The position numbers and the translations under genes are program-made. The notes below the pieces were generated by a model. It worked only from the letters and a program-made list of their open reading frames with translations. It made no database searches and was not told the DNA's origin. Below are positions 1-8,045 of a DNA stretch of 64,000 nt, in pieces (position 1 is the first letter of the stretch; every line of letters starts with the position of its first letter). Origin of the DNA: Bacteroidia bacterium. GTDB taxonomy: Bacteria > Bacteroidota > Bacteroidia > Palsa-965. Location: positions 98,523-162,522 of the forward strand of contig JALONL010000011.1 in the NCBI GenBank assembly GCA_025454955.1, written 5' to 3'.

Positions 1-1
1 A

Positions 2-469
2 CTCCTTTTTGCCCGCACCTGCGAAGCAATGGCCATGCTTACCGATGGCAACGAGCAACAGGAATGGATTTTGAAATTGTACGAAACCTATCCGCAACTC
101 CTTCCCTACACCGATCTTGAGCCGGAATTTAAAATCGAATTCATTGGCGATGTGGAAAGCGGCGATGGCGAAGATCTTGCCGATGCGCTCAACAACTGCA
201 CCATTAGCCAAAGCAACGATGCTCAGCTGGTGGCTTATGTGGAAGTAAATAAATCATCGTCGGGCCTTACGGTAAATGTGCGTGTGCAAAACACCAATGT
301 AAGAAGCAGTTTTACGGTGGCACCCGGCGAAGGCGAAACAGGCGGAAAATTAGCCGCCTACAGGCTTTTCGGCATCGAGAAGAAAACCATTGGCGAACCC
401 GAAGAAGAACTCATTGAAGTGGAAACCACCGACAAAGCCAATGCCGATTCGCTCAGAAAAGTAAAGTAA
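2..469 (+). CDS. C-terminal part of an unrecognised protein (cut by window start)
   Basis: The reading frame is open from the first bases of the window, before the first ATG at 29, and reads LLFARTCEAMAML, so this is most likely the 3' end of a longer gene rather than a gene starting at 29. About 155 residues are visible. The chain is acidic and soluble, with a Glu-rich C-terminus (GEPEEELIEVETTDK) and no membrane segment. I do not recognise the family and assign no function. It converges on the rhomboid gene, with only two bases between the stop codons. Confidence 0.6.
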   Translation, partial: LLFARTCEAMAMLTDGNEQQEWILKLYETYPQLLPYTDLEPEFKIEFIGDVESGDGEDLADALNNCTISQSNDAQLVAYVEVNKSSSGLTVNVRVQNTNVRSSFTVAPGEGETGGKLAAYRLFGIEKKTIGEPEEELIEVETTDKANADSLRKVK

Positions 470-471
470 AC

Positions 472-1554
472 TTACTTTTCCTTCTTCGCCTGATTTTCGT
501 AAGCCTGATTAATGGCATTTATCAACTCATCGGCCTGTTCGCCCAAATTGGCCGAGCGTTTAAGAAAATGCACTTTTTCCGTTTTTAAATACTGATGATA
601 GTCCGTAGCCTGTTCGGCACGCAGCGAGGCGTATTCGTTGAATTTGGTGAGAAGAAATTTTTCGTCTTCGGTCATTTCCAGCTGCTTCATCTGCTCACTC
701 ATTTCAAGCAGTTTCTTTCGCTGAAGTACAACCTTCTGCCTGTAATCTTCGGCATTTACCGAGTCGCCGGTTTCTGCCTGCCGGTCAAAAAACTCCTGTG
801 CATCGGCAGTGGCCTGATCCAGCTCGGCAAAATCATTCATCATTTGTATGGCAGTTGCGCGCTGCTGCACCGGTTTTGCCGCCAGAAAAAAGAACGTGGT
901 GGAAATGGCCAGCCCAGCCAATGCCGCCAGCGTGGTAAAACGATAAGTCCTTACGGGTGTGCGAAAATCATACACTGCAATTATTCCGAGAATTAAACCG
1001 GCAAGCAGTCCGCTCACATTGAGCGCATTATTGCCTTTATCACTTATTCCGGTGTAAATGCTGTATCCAAGAAACAACGTGGCAAAGGCAAGAAATGAAG
1101 CAGTACGCGGCGGGCTGTTTTTCTTCACCATCCACACGGCAAGTATTGCACCGGCAATTCCAAAACACGCACCCGAAGCTCCCGCCACCACATCGGTAAG
1201 TGGCTGATACCAGCTTGCCGCCGCAGAGGAAATAATGCCCGCGAAAAAATAAATTACCGCAAACCGCCACCGCCCGATCTGGTTTTCGAGCCATATTGAC
1301 ATTGTGGCCAATGCAATTAATGTGAGCGCGAGATAAACTAAACCTCTATGCACAAACATGGAGGTAAACAAACGCCACACATCGCCATCGAACGTAAGTG
1401 CCGCACGATTTCCGCCCCAATTCATTACTTCAGCCGCATCGGGATGAAAAACAGGCGCGCCGGAAATAACCATCATCAGCCACACCGCCACATTTGCATA
1501 AATGAGCAGCGGCGTGAAAAAATAATTTCCCCGGGGAATGAAATAGTTTGTCAT
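472..1554 (-). CDS. Rhomboid-family membrane protein, probably catalytically inactive
   Basis: Polytopic membrane protein of 360 residues with the rhomboid fold: an N-terminal membrane helix, a WRLFTSMFVH region, the GASGA nucleophile motif (Ser127) and a last helix GLLAGLILG. Active bacterial rhomboids cleave membrane helices with a Ser-His dyad. Here the His normally found before GGLL is Asn179 (ALNVSGLLAG), and the second His and the Asn of the HxxxHxxxN oxyanion helix are Tyr74 and Thr78. The serine is kept but its partners are lost, so I infer a pseudoprotease. A soluble helical tail of about 130 residues follows the membrane core. The start lies one base past the stop of the upstream DPP11 gene, indicating an operon. 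Confidence 0.85.
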   Translation of the reverse strand: MTNYFIPRGNYFFTPLLIYANVAVWLMMVISGAPVFHPDAAEVMNWGGNRAALTFDGDVWRLFTSMFVHRGLVYLALTLIALATMSIWLENQIGRWRFAVIYFFAGIISSAAASWYQPLTDVVAGASGACFGIAGAILAVWMVKKNSPPRTASFLAFATLFLGYSIYTGISDKGNNALNVSGLLAGLILGIIAVYDFRTPVRTYRFTTLAALAGLAISTTFFFLAAKPVQQRATAIQMMNDFAELDQATADAQEFFDRQAETGDSVNAEDYRQKVVLQRKKLLEMSEQMKQLEMTEDEKFLLTKFNEYASLRAEQATDYHQYLKTEKVHFLKRSANLGEQADELINAINQAYENQAKKEK

Positions 1555-1555
1555 T

Positions 1556-3718
1556 TTATTTCACCAGCACCATTTCATCAATAAGATAACCTGCACCGGC
1601 ATATTTATCAATGATGAAAAGGGTGTAACGAATATCGAGAGTAATGTTTCGGCACACCGAAATATCGTAGTTAATATCGCTCATGGTGCCTTCCCAGCAT
1701 CGGTCGAAATTGGTGCCGATAAGGTTGCCCTGCGCATCGAGCACCGGACTGCCGGAGTTTCCGCCGGTGGTGTGGTTGGAGGCGATAAAGCAGGTGTGAA
1801 TTTTTCCATCGCGCGCAGCGTAGCGGCCGTAGTCTTTTTTGGCGTGAAGTGCTTTCAGTTTTTCGGGCACTTTGTAATCGGCAATGGTGTCGGTTTCTTT
1901 GGCAATGAGTTCGTCGAGCGTGGTAAACCAGTTGTAGGTTTTTCCTTCGGGTGTGGAGTAGCCTTCAACTTTTCCGTAAGCCACACGCAGGGTTGAGTTG
2001 GCATCGGGATAGAAACGGCGTTCTTTAAACGCATCCATTTGTCCCTGCATATAAATGCGGTTGAGGCGTGCTATTTCATCGTTGTATTTATCAAAACCCG
2101 GCTTGATGGCCGAATTGAAATGTGTAAACAACTCCACGGCCAACTGATAGCCCATGTCTTTCTCAATGGTTTTGAATTTTGATGCCGAGTAGCCGTTTAC
2201 AAACTTGGTCAGCTTCTCGCTGTTGGCAAACATTGATTTCTTGTAGAGCTTTTTGAAATAGCTTTCAAAATTTTTGTTGCGGCTGTTCCAGTTGGGCGAA
2301 CGCTTTTCGGGATCCATGCCTTTGTCGGTAGCGGCAAACAATGCAATGGCCTGTTTCCGGTCCACATCGGTATTGAAATTTTTAAAGAACGGCGCAATGT
2401 TCTTTTTCAATGCGTCGAGTGCTTTGGTAATTTCAGCCTGATCGGGCGCAGGTACTTTGCTGAGATCGACCAATTTTTTGTAGCTCCACGCCAGTCGCAA
2501 AGCTTCTACCTGCAATACGCCTTCGGTAAAATAGTCGTAGGCTATTTGCCAGGGTTTCAGCATCTGGTGCTGTGCGTCTAACTCGGCCAACACGTTGCCA
2601 TACTTGGCATACAGGGCCGGGTTGTTGTTTACGCGTGTGCGGAATTCGGCTTCGTACTTTTGCTTTTTTTCTACGGCTTTATTATCGCGCAGGCCTTTCA
2701 TTTCGCCCTGCCATTTTTTCCAGGCGTTGGCAATGCTGTTGTATTTGGCGGCATACTGAATACGCACCACATCGTTGCTGCGCATACCGGCGCGTATAAT
2801 GTTGAGGCGCTGTGTGCGGAGATCAACTTTAAGCGGGTCAGACACATCGCCAATCATGCTCACGGCATACGACGAAATGTATTCCTGCGTGCGGCCGGGA
2901 AAGCCATACACCAGCGTAAAATCGTTTTCCTGCGCACCACGCATGGAGATATTGAAAAACTTGCGCGGCTTAAACGGCACATTGTCTTTCGAGTATTCGG
3001 CAGGGCGGTTGTCTTTGCCGGCATACACGCGAAAGAGTGAGAAATCGCCGGTATGTCGTGGCCACATCCAGTTATCGGTATCGCCGCCAAAATTGCCTAT
3101 TGCGGTGGGCGGAGCGCCTACCATGCGCACATCGCGGAAAGTTTCGGTAATGAACATGTAAAACACATTGCCATAGAAAAAGCCGCGCACCATTGCGTCG
3201 TAGCCGTCTTTGGTGTTTTCTTTTTCAATGCGTTTTATGTTGGCCTGAATTACTTCGGTGCGTTTGGCTTCGGGCATATTCATGGCCACACCGTCGAGCA
3301 CCTGCGTGGTTACTTCTTCCATGCGTATAATGAACATGGCGGTAAGTCCGGGGCAGGGCAGTTCTTCGCCCCTGTTCATGGCCCAGAAACCATTGGTGAG
3401 GTAATCCTTCTCCACCGAACTGTGATACTGAATCTGCCCGTATCCGCAGTGGTGGTTGGTAAGCAGCAAACCTTCGCCCGAAATAATTTCGCCGGTGCAT
3501 CCGCCGCCAAACTGCACCACGGCATCTTTCATGCTGGTGTTGTTTACACTGTAAATATCGGCCGCGCTTAGTTTAAAGCCGCGGGCTTTCATATCGGTTA
3601 TGTTCATCTGCTCCAGTAGCAGCGGAAGCCACATGCCTTCGTCGGCACGGAGCGGAAGCAGAAACAGCAGCAGCAGGGCGCTGGCCACAAAACGTTTGAG
3701 AGATGCAGTAAGGTTCAT
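1556..3718 (-). CDS. S46 family dipeptidyl-peptidase, DPP11 type (Asp/Glu-specific)
   Basis: Exported serine exopeptidase that removes dipeptides from oligopeptides in the periplasm. Length is 720 residues, the same as Porphyromonas gingivalis DPP11. A signal peptide ends near LRADEGMW. The catalytic His is in TNHHCGYG (residues 87-94) and the nucleophile is Ser655 in TTGGNSGSPV. In S46 enzymes the residue 18 positions after the serine sets P1 specificity: Gly in DPP7 (hydrophobic), Arg in DPP11 (acidic). Here it is Arg673 (GTNFDRCWEG), so cleavage after Asp or Glu is predicted. It lies 74 bases after rimO and directly before the rhomboid gene. Such enzymes feed peptide carbon to proteolytic Bacteroidota. 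Confidence 0.93.
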   Translation of the reverse strand: MNLTASLKRFVASALLLLFLLPLRADEGMWLPLLLEQMNITDMKARGFKLSAADIYSVNNTSMKDAVVQFGGGCTGEIISGEGLLLTNHHCGYGQIQYHSSVEKDYLTNGFWAMNRGEELPCPGLTAMFIIRMEEVTTQVLDGVAMNMPEAKRTEVIQANIKRIEKENTKDGYDAMVRGFFYGNVFYMFITETFRDVRMVGAPPTAIGNFGGDTDNWMWPRHTGDFSLFRVYAGKDNRPAEYSKDNVPFKPRKFFNISMRGAQENDFTLVYGFPGRTQEYISSYAVSMIGDVSDPLKVDLRTQRLNIIRAGMRSNDVVRIQYAAKYNSIANAWKKWQGEMKGLRDNKAVEKKQKYEAEFRTRVNNNPALYAKYGNVLAELDAQHQMLKPWQIAYDYFTEGVLQVEALRLAWSYKKLVDLSKVPAPDQAEITKALDALKKNIAPFFKNFNTDVDRKQAIALFAATDKGMDPEKRSPNWNSRNKNFESYFKKLYKKSMFANSEKLTKFVNGYSASKFKTIEKDMGYQLAVELFTHFNSAIKPGFDKYNDEIARLNRIYMQGQMDAFKERRFYPDANSTLRVAYGKVEGYSTPEGKTYNWFTTLDELIAKETDTIADYKVPEKLKALHAKKDYGRYAARDGKIHTCFIASNHTTGGNSGSPVLDAQGNLIGTNFDRCWEGTMSDINYDISVCRNITLDIRYTLFIIDKYAGAGYLIDEMVLVK

Positions 3719-3792
3719 GGTGTAAAAATAGGGATTGGCGTGAATCGGTAAAATGTGTGCTGATGAACGGGCATGTACACGGAACAGCGGTG

Positions 3793-5106
3793 CTATTCCA
3801 CCACTTTCCCGTACAAATCAAACTCCTCGGCCTTTTCCACCAGCACTTTGGTAAAATGACCAATGCGCAGGTAATTATCTTTGGCCGCAATCAGCACTTC
3901 GTTATCCACTTCCGGCGAATCGGCTTCGGTGCGGCCAATGAAATAATCGCCTTCCTTGCGGTCGATGAGTACGTCGTAGGTTTTGCCCACGCGCTGCTGA
4001 TTGAGATCGTATGAAATGCCGCCCTGAATTTCCATCACGGCTTCGGCGCGGGCCTGTTTTACTTCGGCGGGCACATTGTCTTCGAGTGTGTGGGCGTGTG
4101 TGTTTTCTTCGTGCGAATAGGTAAACACACCCAGGCGGTCAAATCGGGTATCTTCCACCCAGCGCAGCATTTCTTCGTGGTCCTGCTCCGTTTCGCCGGG
4201 ATAGCCGGTAATGAGCGTAGTGCGGAGGGTAATGCCGGGCACTTTGTCGCGGATTTTGTTTACCAGGTCGATGGTCTTTTGTTTGGTCGTGCCGCGGCGC
4301 ATGCTTTTCAGCATATTGTCGGTAATATGCTGCAAGGGCATATCGAGGTAGTTGCAGATGTTGGGCGTATCGCGCATTACATCGAGCACATCTTCGGGGA
4401 AACCGCTGGGAAATGCATAGTGCAAACGAATCCAGCGCATACCGTCAACCGCCGCCAGATGCTGCATGAGTTCGGCCAGGTTGCGTTTGCCGTAAATATC
4501 GAGGCCGTAGTAAGTGGAATCCTGCGCTATGAGAATGAGTTCCTGCGTGCCGTTTTTGGCCAGTGTTTCGGCCTGCTTCACAAGCTGCTCAATGGGTGTG
4601 GAAACGTGCTTGCCGCGCATGAGCGGAATGGCGCAGAACGAACAGGGACGGTCGCAGCCTTCCGAAATTTTGAGATAGGCAAAATGCTGCGGTGTGGTAA
4701 GAATACGTTCGCCGATGAGTTCGTGTTTGTAATCGGCTTTGAGTGTTTTGAGCAGACGCGGCAAATCGCGTGTGCCAAACCAGGCATCCACTTCGGGAAT
4801 TTCCTTTTCGAGTTCTGGTTTGTAGCGTTCGCTCAAACAGCCGGTTACATATACTTTCTCCACCAGCCCCTGGTCTTTGGCATCCACAAACTGGAGAATG
4901 GTATCAATGCTTTCCTGTTTGGCATTTTCGATAAAGCCGCAGGTGTTTATAATTACAATGGCGGCATCGCCCTTCTGGCTTTCGTGCTCCACTTCGTATT
5001 CATTGGCCCGTAGCTGGCCCATGAGCACTTCCGAGTCGAAAATATTTTTTGAGCAGCCCAACGTCACCACGTTGACCTTGTTTTTGCGAAGCGTCTTGGT
5101 TTTCAT
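3793..5106 (-). CDS. rimO: Ribosomal protein S12 methylthiotransferase RimO
   Basis: Radical-SAM enzyme that adds a methylthio group to an aspartate of ribosomal protein S12. About 437 residues. The N-terminal UPF0004 domain carries LGCSKNIFDSE and further cysteines for one Fe-S cluster; the radical-SAM CxxxCxxC motif is CDRPCSFC; a TRAM domain closes the chain (VGKTYDVLIDRKEGDYFIGR). I chose the ATG at 5106 rather than one nine codons upstream because a TACCTTTG box lies at 5114-5121, leaving seven bases to this ATG; the mRNA may be leaderless. In many Bacteroidota rimO follows ftsY directly, but here a SPOR-like gene and ybjQ separate them. Confidence 0.93.
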   Translation of the reverse strand: MKTKTLRKNKVNVVTLGCSKNIFDSEVLMGQLRANEYEVEHESQKGDAAIVIINTCGFIENAKQESIDTILQFVDAKDQGLVEKVYVTGCLSERYKPELEKEIPEVDAWFGTRDLPRLLKTLKADYKHELIGERILTTPQHFAYLKISEGCDRPCSFCAIPLMRGKHVSTPIEQLVKQAETLAKNGTQELILIAQDSTYYGLDIYGKRNLAELMQHLAAVDGMRWIRLHYAFPSGFPEDVLDVMRDTPNICNYLDMPLQHITDNMLKSMRRGTTKQKTIDLVNKIRDKVPGITLRTTLITGYPGETEQDHEEMLRWVEDTRFDRLGVFTYSHEENTHAHTLEDNVPAEVKQARAEAVMEIQGGISYDLNQQRVGKTYDVLIDRKEGDYFIGRTEADSPEVDNEVLIAAKDNYLRIGHFTKVLVEKAEEFDLYGKVVE

Positions 5107-5113
5107 GCGGGTG

Positions 5114-5121
5114 CAAAGGTA
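5114..5121 (-). promoter_or_regulatory. -7 box TACCTTTG before rimO
   Basis: Exact match to the Bacteroidota TAnnTTTG element on the minus strand, seven bases before the rimO ATG. No room for a ribosome binding site remains if transcription starts 4-8 bases after the box. Confidence 0.6.
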
Positions 5122-5146
5122 CGCAAAACGCACGAGGCAGCCAGAA

Positions 5147-5977
5147 CTATTGGCTCTTTGGCGACCCGTCCTGCGGGGGCGGTTTCAGGTTGCGGATAAT
5201 ATACGCATTGGGCCTGCGAAGCGATTTGCGCACATTGTCGAGTTCGCGGGCGGCGGCCTCTTGTGTATCGAAATTGCCTACCACTGTAAGTGTATATTTT
5301 CCGTTTACATATTGCCGGGCATCGGGGTATTTCGCCTGGGCCAGCTTCATTTCATCCACCGCCTCGCGCTGTAGTACATCGGTGCCCACCAATATGCAGT
5401 AGCCGGCCGCGGTAGCGGTATTTGGCACAGGTTTCGGTTTGCCCGTGTTTCCCTGTGCAGGTTTTGTGGGTTTAATGGTAGCAGGTTTTTCCTGTGTTCT
5501 GGGCATTACAGCCGTATCTTTGGCCGAAGCACCGGGATCATCGGGGGTAATGTCTGTGACCAGCACCGCTTCGGGCAGCACTCCCGCACTGCGCGCGTAT
5601 GCTTCAATTACCCACTGGCGCTGTTCGTGCGAAAGTTCAACCAGCTTTAAACTGTCGAGCAGGGCCAGTTTCATGGCAATAACCGTTTCGTCCTGCCCGT
5701 CGAGTGCTTTCATGAGCAAATCCGACTGCTGCTTTCGGCGGGTTTCGGCCAGTGTTTGTTTGTGCTCGTAGTTTTTAATAATCATATCAACCGTAAGGCC
5801 AAGCACGGCTGTAATGGCCGCAAGCAGCAAGGGGTTGGAGAATAATTTCCGGAAACCGCTTATGCTGTGGCTTTTTTCCTGTAGCTGCAGTTCGCGTTCG
5901 CGCAGTTGAAAATCGCGTTCGGCTTTGGCTTTTTCAAAATTAAACTTCTCGATTTCGAGCTGATCCGTCTTGTCCAT
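5147..5977 (-). CDS. Single-pass membrane protein with coiled coil and SPOR-like C-terminus
   Basis: About 276 residues from the ATG at 5977 (an upstream ATG at 6058 is in frame but less likely). A charged helical segment rich in E, K and R (KFNFEKAKAERDFQLRERE) precedes one membrane helix (NPLLLAAITAVLGLTVDMII), another charged helix, a Pro/Thr/Lys-rich linker, and a C-terminal repeat-like domain (YCILVGTDVLQREAVDEMKL, then VNGKYTLTVVGNFDTQEAA) that resembles SPOR peptidoglycan-binding domains. If that is right the C-terminus is periplasmic and binds denuded glycan strands. The SPOR call rests on pattern only. It stands alone between rimO and the divergent ybjQ. Confidence 0.6.
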   Translation of the reverse strand: MDKTDQLEIEKFNFEKAKAERDFQLRERELQLQEKSHSISGFRKLFSNPLLLAAITAVLGLTVDMIIKNYEHKQTLAETRRKQQSDLLMKALDGQDETVIAMKLALLDSLKLVELSHEQRQWVIEAYARSAGVLPEAVLVTDITPDDPGASAKDTAVMPRTQEKPATIKPTKPAQGNTGKPKPVPNTATAAGYCILVGTDVLQREAVDEMKLAQAKYPDARQYVNGKYTLTVVGNFDTQEAAARELDNVRKSLRRPNAYIIRNLKPPPQDGSPKSQ

Positions 5978-6099
5978 TGCAATAATTTGAGGTTTGGTAA
6001 GCAAATTAAGAGAATACTGTCCATGCAGGTAAATCTGTTCATAAATTGCCGCTAACAACTATTAACACCTCATTAATGGCAATGCACCCGCTTCCTGAT

Positions 6100-6107
6100 T
6101 ATTTTTG
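6100..6107 (+). promoter_or_regulatory. -7 box TATTTTTG before ybjQ
   Basis: Exact TAnnTTTG match about 30 bases before the ybjQ ATG at 6137. Confidence 0.5.
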
Positions 6108-6136
6108 CTCAGTAAAAACCTTTTAAACTCATACAC

Positions 6137-6454
6137 ATGCTTATTACCACCACCAGCACACTCGAAGGAAAACAAATAACCCGCTACATTGGCTTAGTTT
6201 CGGGCGAAGCCATTATCGGTGCCAATATTGTAAAAGATTTCTTTGCCGGCATTACCGATATTGTGGGCGGACGTGCAGGCATGTACGAGAAAAGTCTCCG
6301 CGATGCCAAAAACATAGCCATCGAAGAAATGACACAGATGGCCCGCCAGATGGGCGCCAACGCCGTAATTGGCGTTGACCTCGATTACGAAACCGTGGGC
6401 AACGGCTCCATGCTTATGGTAAGTGCCAGCGGAACGGCTGTAATTACCAATTAA
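6137..6454 (+). CDS. YbjQ / UPF0145 family protein
   Basis: Small soluble protein of 105 residues, full length for the YbjQ (UPF0145, putative heavy-metal-binding) family. Recognisable features are [23 protein letters not shown] at the start, [15 protein letters not shown] in the middle and the [16 protein letters not shown] stretch. Members assemble into pentameric rings; their biochemical role is unsettled, so none is assigned. The gene has its own -7 box and a strong terminator and is monocistronic on the plus strand, set into an otherwise leftward run of genes. Confidence 0.9.
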   Translation: MLITTTSTLEGKQITRYIGLVSGEAIIGANIVKDFFAGITDIVGGRAGMYEKSLRDAKNIAIEEMTQMARQMGANAVIGVDLDYETVGNGSMLMVSASGTAVITN

Positions 6455-6468
6455 GTTTAGATTGAAAC

Positions 6469-6514
6469 AAAAAAGACCGGCTCCCGAACAAATTCGGGAG
6501 CCGGTCTTTTTTTT
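6469..6514. terminator. Bidirectional intrinsic terminator between ybjQ and ftsY
   Basis: Perfect 14-bp stem GACCGGCTCCCGAA / TTCGGGAGCCGGTC with a CAAA loop, flanked by an A-run on one side and eight T on the other. It serves both converging genes. Confidence 0.9.
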
Positions 6515-6525
6515 ATGCGGAAAGA

Positions 6526-7482
6526 TTAGCTGCGTTTAAACAGCGAATCCACAAACTCGGCTTTGTTGAACACCTGCAAATCGCCAATCTTCTCGCCTAC
6601 CCCGATGTATTTTACCGGAATTTTAAACTGGTCGGAAATGCCAATTACCACGCCGCCTTTGGCGGTGCCGTCGAGTTTGGTAACGGCCAGGGCAGTTACA
6701 TCGGTGGCGGCGGTAAATTGCTTGCATTGTTCAATGGCGTTTTGTCCGGTGGAGCCGTCGAGTACCAATAATACTTCGTGCGGGGCATCGGGCACTACCT
6801 TCTGCATTACTTTTTTGATTTTGCTCAACTCGTTCATCAGGTTGATCTTGTTGTGCAGGCGACCGGCGGTATCAATAATTACCACATCGGCACCTTTGGC
6901 GGTGGCCGAGTTGAGCGTATCAAAAGCCACCGAAGCCGGATCGGCACCCATGCCCTGCGACACAATGGGCACATCCACCCGCTGCGACCAGATGGTAAGC
7001 TGATCTACCGCTGCCGCGCGGAAAGTATCGGCTGCACCCAGCATTACGCTTTTGCCGCTTTGCTTGAATGCGTTGGCCAATTTGCCAATGGTGGTGGTTT
7101 TGCCCACGCCGTTTACGCCCACTACCATAATTACGTAGGGCTTTTTGCCTTCGGGCACAGCAAAATCGCGCAGGTCTTCGGTGTTGTTTTCGGCCAGAAG
7201 GGCAGCAATTTCATCGCGCAGAATGGTGTCGAGCTCCGAAGTATTTACATACTTATCGCGCGATACCCGTTCTTCGATTCGTTTGATGATTTTGAGTGTG
7301 GTTTCCACGCCCACATCCGAAGTAATCAACACCTCTTCGAGGTTGTCGAGCACTTCGGCATCAACGGTCGATTTGCCCACTACGGCGCGGGCAATTTTGG
7401 AGAAAAAGGTTTCCTTGGTTTTGGAAAGCCCCTGATCGAGGTTCTCCTTTTTCTCTTTATTGAAGAAATTAAAAATTCCCAT
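6526..7482 (-). CDS. ftsY: Signal recognition particle receptor FtsY
   Basis: SRP-family GTPase that receives ribosome-SRP complexes at the membrane. About 318 residues from the ATG at 7482 (MGIFNFFNKEKK); an in-frame ATG eight codons upstream is possible. The acidic A domain of the E. coli protein is absent, as is usual in this phylum, leaving a short amphipathic N-terminus, the N domain and the G domain: GVNGVGKTTTIGKLA (P loop), DTFRAAAVDQL, DTAGRLHNK and TKLDGTAKGG. It is the last gene of the L33-DUF4295-ftsY set, 74 bases after DUF4295. Confidence 0.95.
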   Translation of the reverse strand: MGIFNFFNKEKKENLDQGLSKTKETFFSKIARAVVGKSTVDAEVLDNLEEVLITSDVGVETTLKIIKRIEERVSRDKYVNTSELDTILRDEIAALLAENNTEDLRDFAVPEGKKPYVIMVVGVNGVGKTTTIGKLANAFKQSGKSVMLGAADTFRAAAVDQLTIWSQRVDVPIVSQGMGADPASVAFDTLNSATAKGADVVIIDTAGRLHNKINLMNELSKIKKVMQKVVPDAPHEVLLVLDGSTGQNAIEQCKQFTAATDVTALAVTKLDGTAKGGVVIGISDQFKIPVKYIGVGEKIGDLQVFNKAEFVDSLFKRS

Positions 7483-7556
7483 AGCAGTGATATTCAGAAA
7501 CGACAAAAGCTCCTTTCGGTGAAAGAAGCTTCAATCGGTTTCGCATTGGCGCGAAA

Positions 7557-7715
7557 TTACTTTTTATCAGAAAGGAAGTCTTTGATGTGGTCGTTATGAA
7601 CCACTTCTTCCTTGAAGGCATAAGCGCCGGTTTTGGCCGACTTTACCATTTTGATTACGCGGGTGAACTGTTTTCCTTCACCGGTTTTGAGGGTAGCTAC
7701 AACTTTCTTAGCCAT
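7557..7715 (-). CDS. DUF4295 family small basic protein
   Basis: A 52-residue reading frame, MAKKVVATLKTGEGKQFTRV through HIKDFLSDKK, matching the Bacteroidota-specific DUF4295 family found between rpmG and ftsY. It is lysine-rich and probably associates with the ribosome or translation machinery, judging from context and charge; function is unknown. It starts 24 bases after the L33 stop codon, so it is co-transcribed with rpmG. Confidence 0.9.
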   Translation of the reverse strand: MAKKVVATLKTGEGKQFTRVIKMVKSAKTGAYAFKEEVVHNDHIKDFLSDKK

Positions 7716-7739
7716 GACGGATGTACGTTAGCCGGTTGA

Positions 7740-7922
7740 TTACTTAATTTCTTTGTGAACAGTCATGCGCTTGAGGATCGGGTTGTATTTCTTGATCTCA
7801 ATACGCTCAGGGGTGTTCTTCTTGTTCTTCGTGGTGATGTAACGCGAAGTACTGGGAAGTCCGCTCTCCTTATGCTCGGTGCATTCGAGGATTACCTGAA
7901 TGCGGTTACCTTTCTTAGCCAT
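7740..7922 (-). CDS. rpmG: 50S ribosomal protein L33
   Basis: 60-residue large-subunit protein. The [20 protein letters not shown] start and [20 protein letters not shown] core are typical. Only one cysteine is present, so this is the zinc-free (C-minus) form. It heads the rpmG-DUF4295-ftsY operon and has its own -7 box. Confidence 0.95.
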   Translation of the reverse strand: MAKKGNRIQVILECTEHKESGLPSTSRYITTKNKKNTPERIEIKKYNPILKRMTVHKEIK

Positions 7923-7952
7923 GGTAATTTCTGCTTTTACTTAATCGGACGG

Positions 7953-7960
7953 CAAAGGTA
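7953..7960 (-). promoter_or_regulatory. -7 box TACCTTTG before rpmG
   Basis: Exact TAnnTTTG match on the minus strand, 30 bases before the rpmG ATG, suggesting that rpmG-DUF4295-ftsY is transcribed separately from pepP. Confidence 0.6.
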
Positions 7961-8045
7961 ATTATTCCTTCGGGTTTACCAAGCGGAAAATGTATTTTTT
8001 TCTCTCTCAGGAGCTTTCTTCCGCATTTTTTTTGCCGGGCTCCGG

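Noticed and set aside
4090..5013. Open frame of 307 codons on the plus strand
   Set aside because: Antisense to rimO, which has its cysteine motifs intact.
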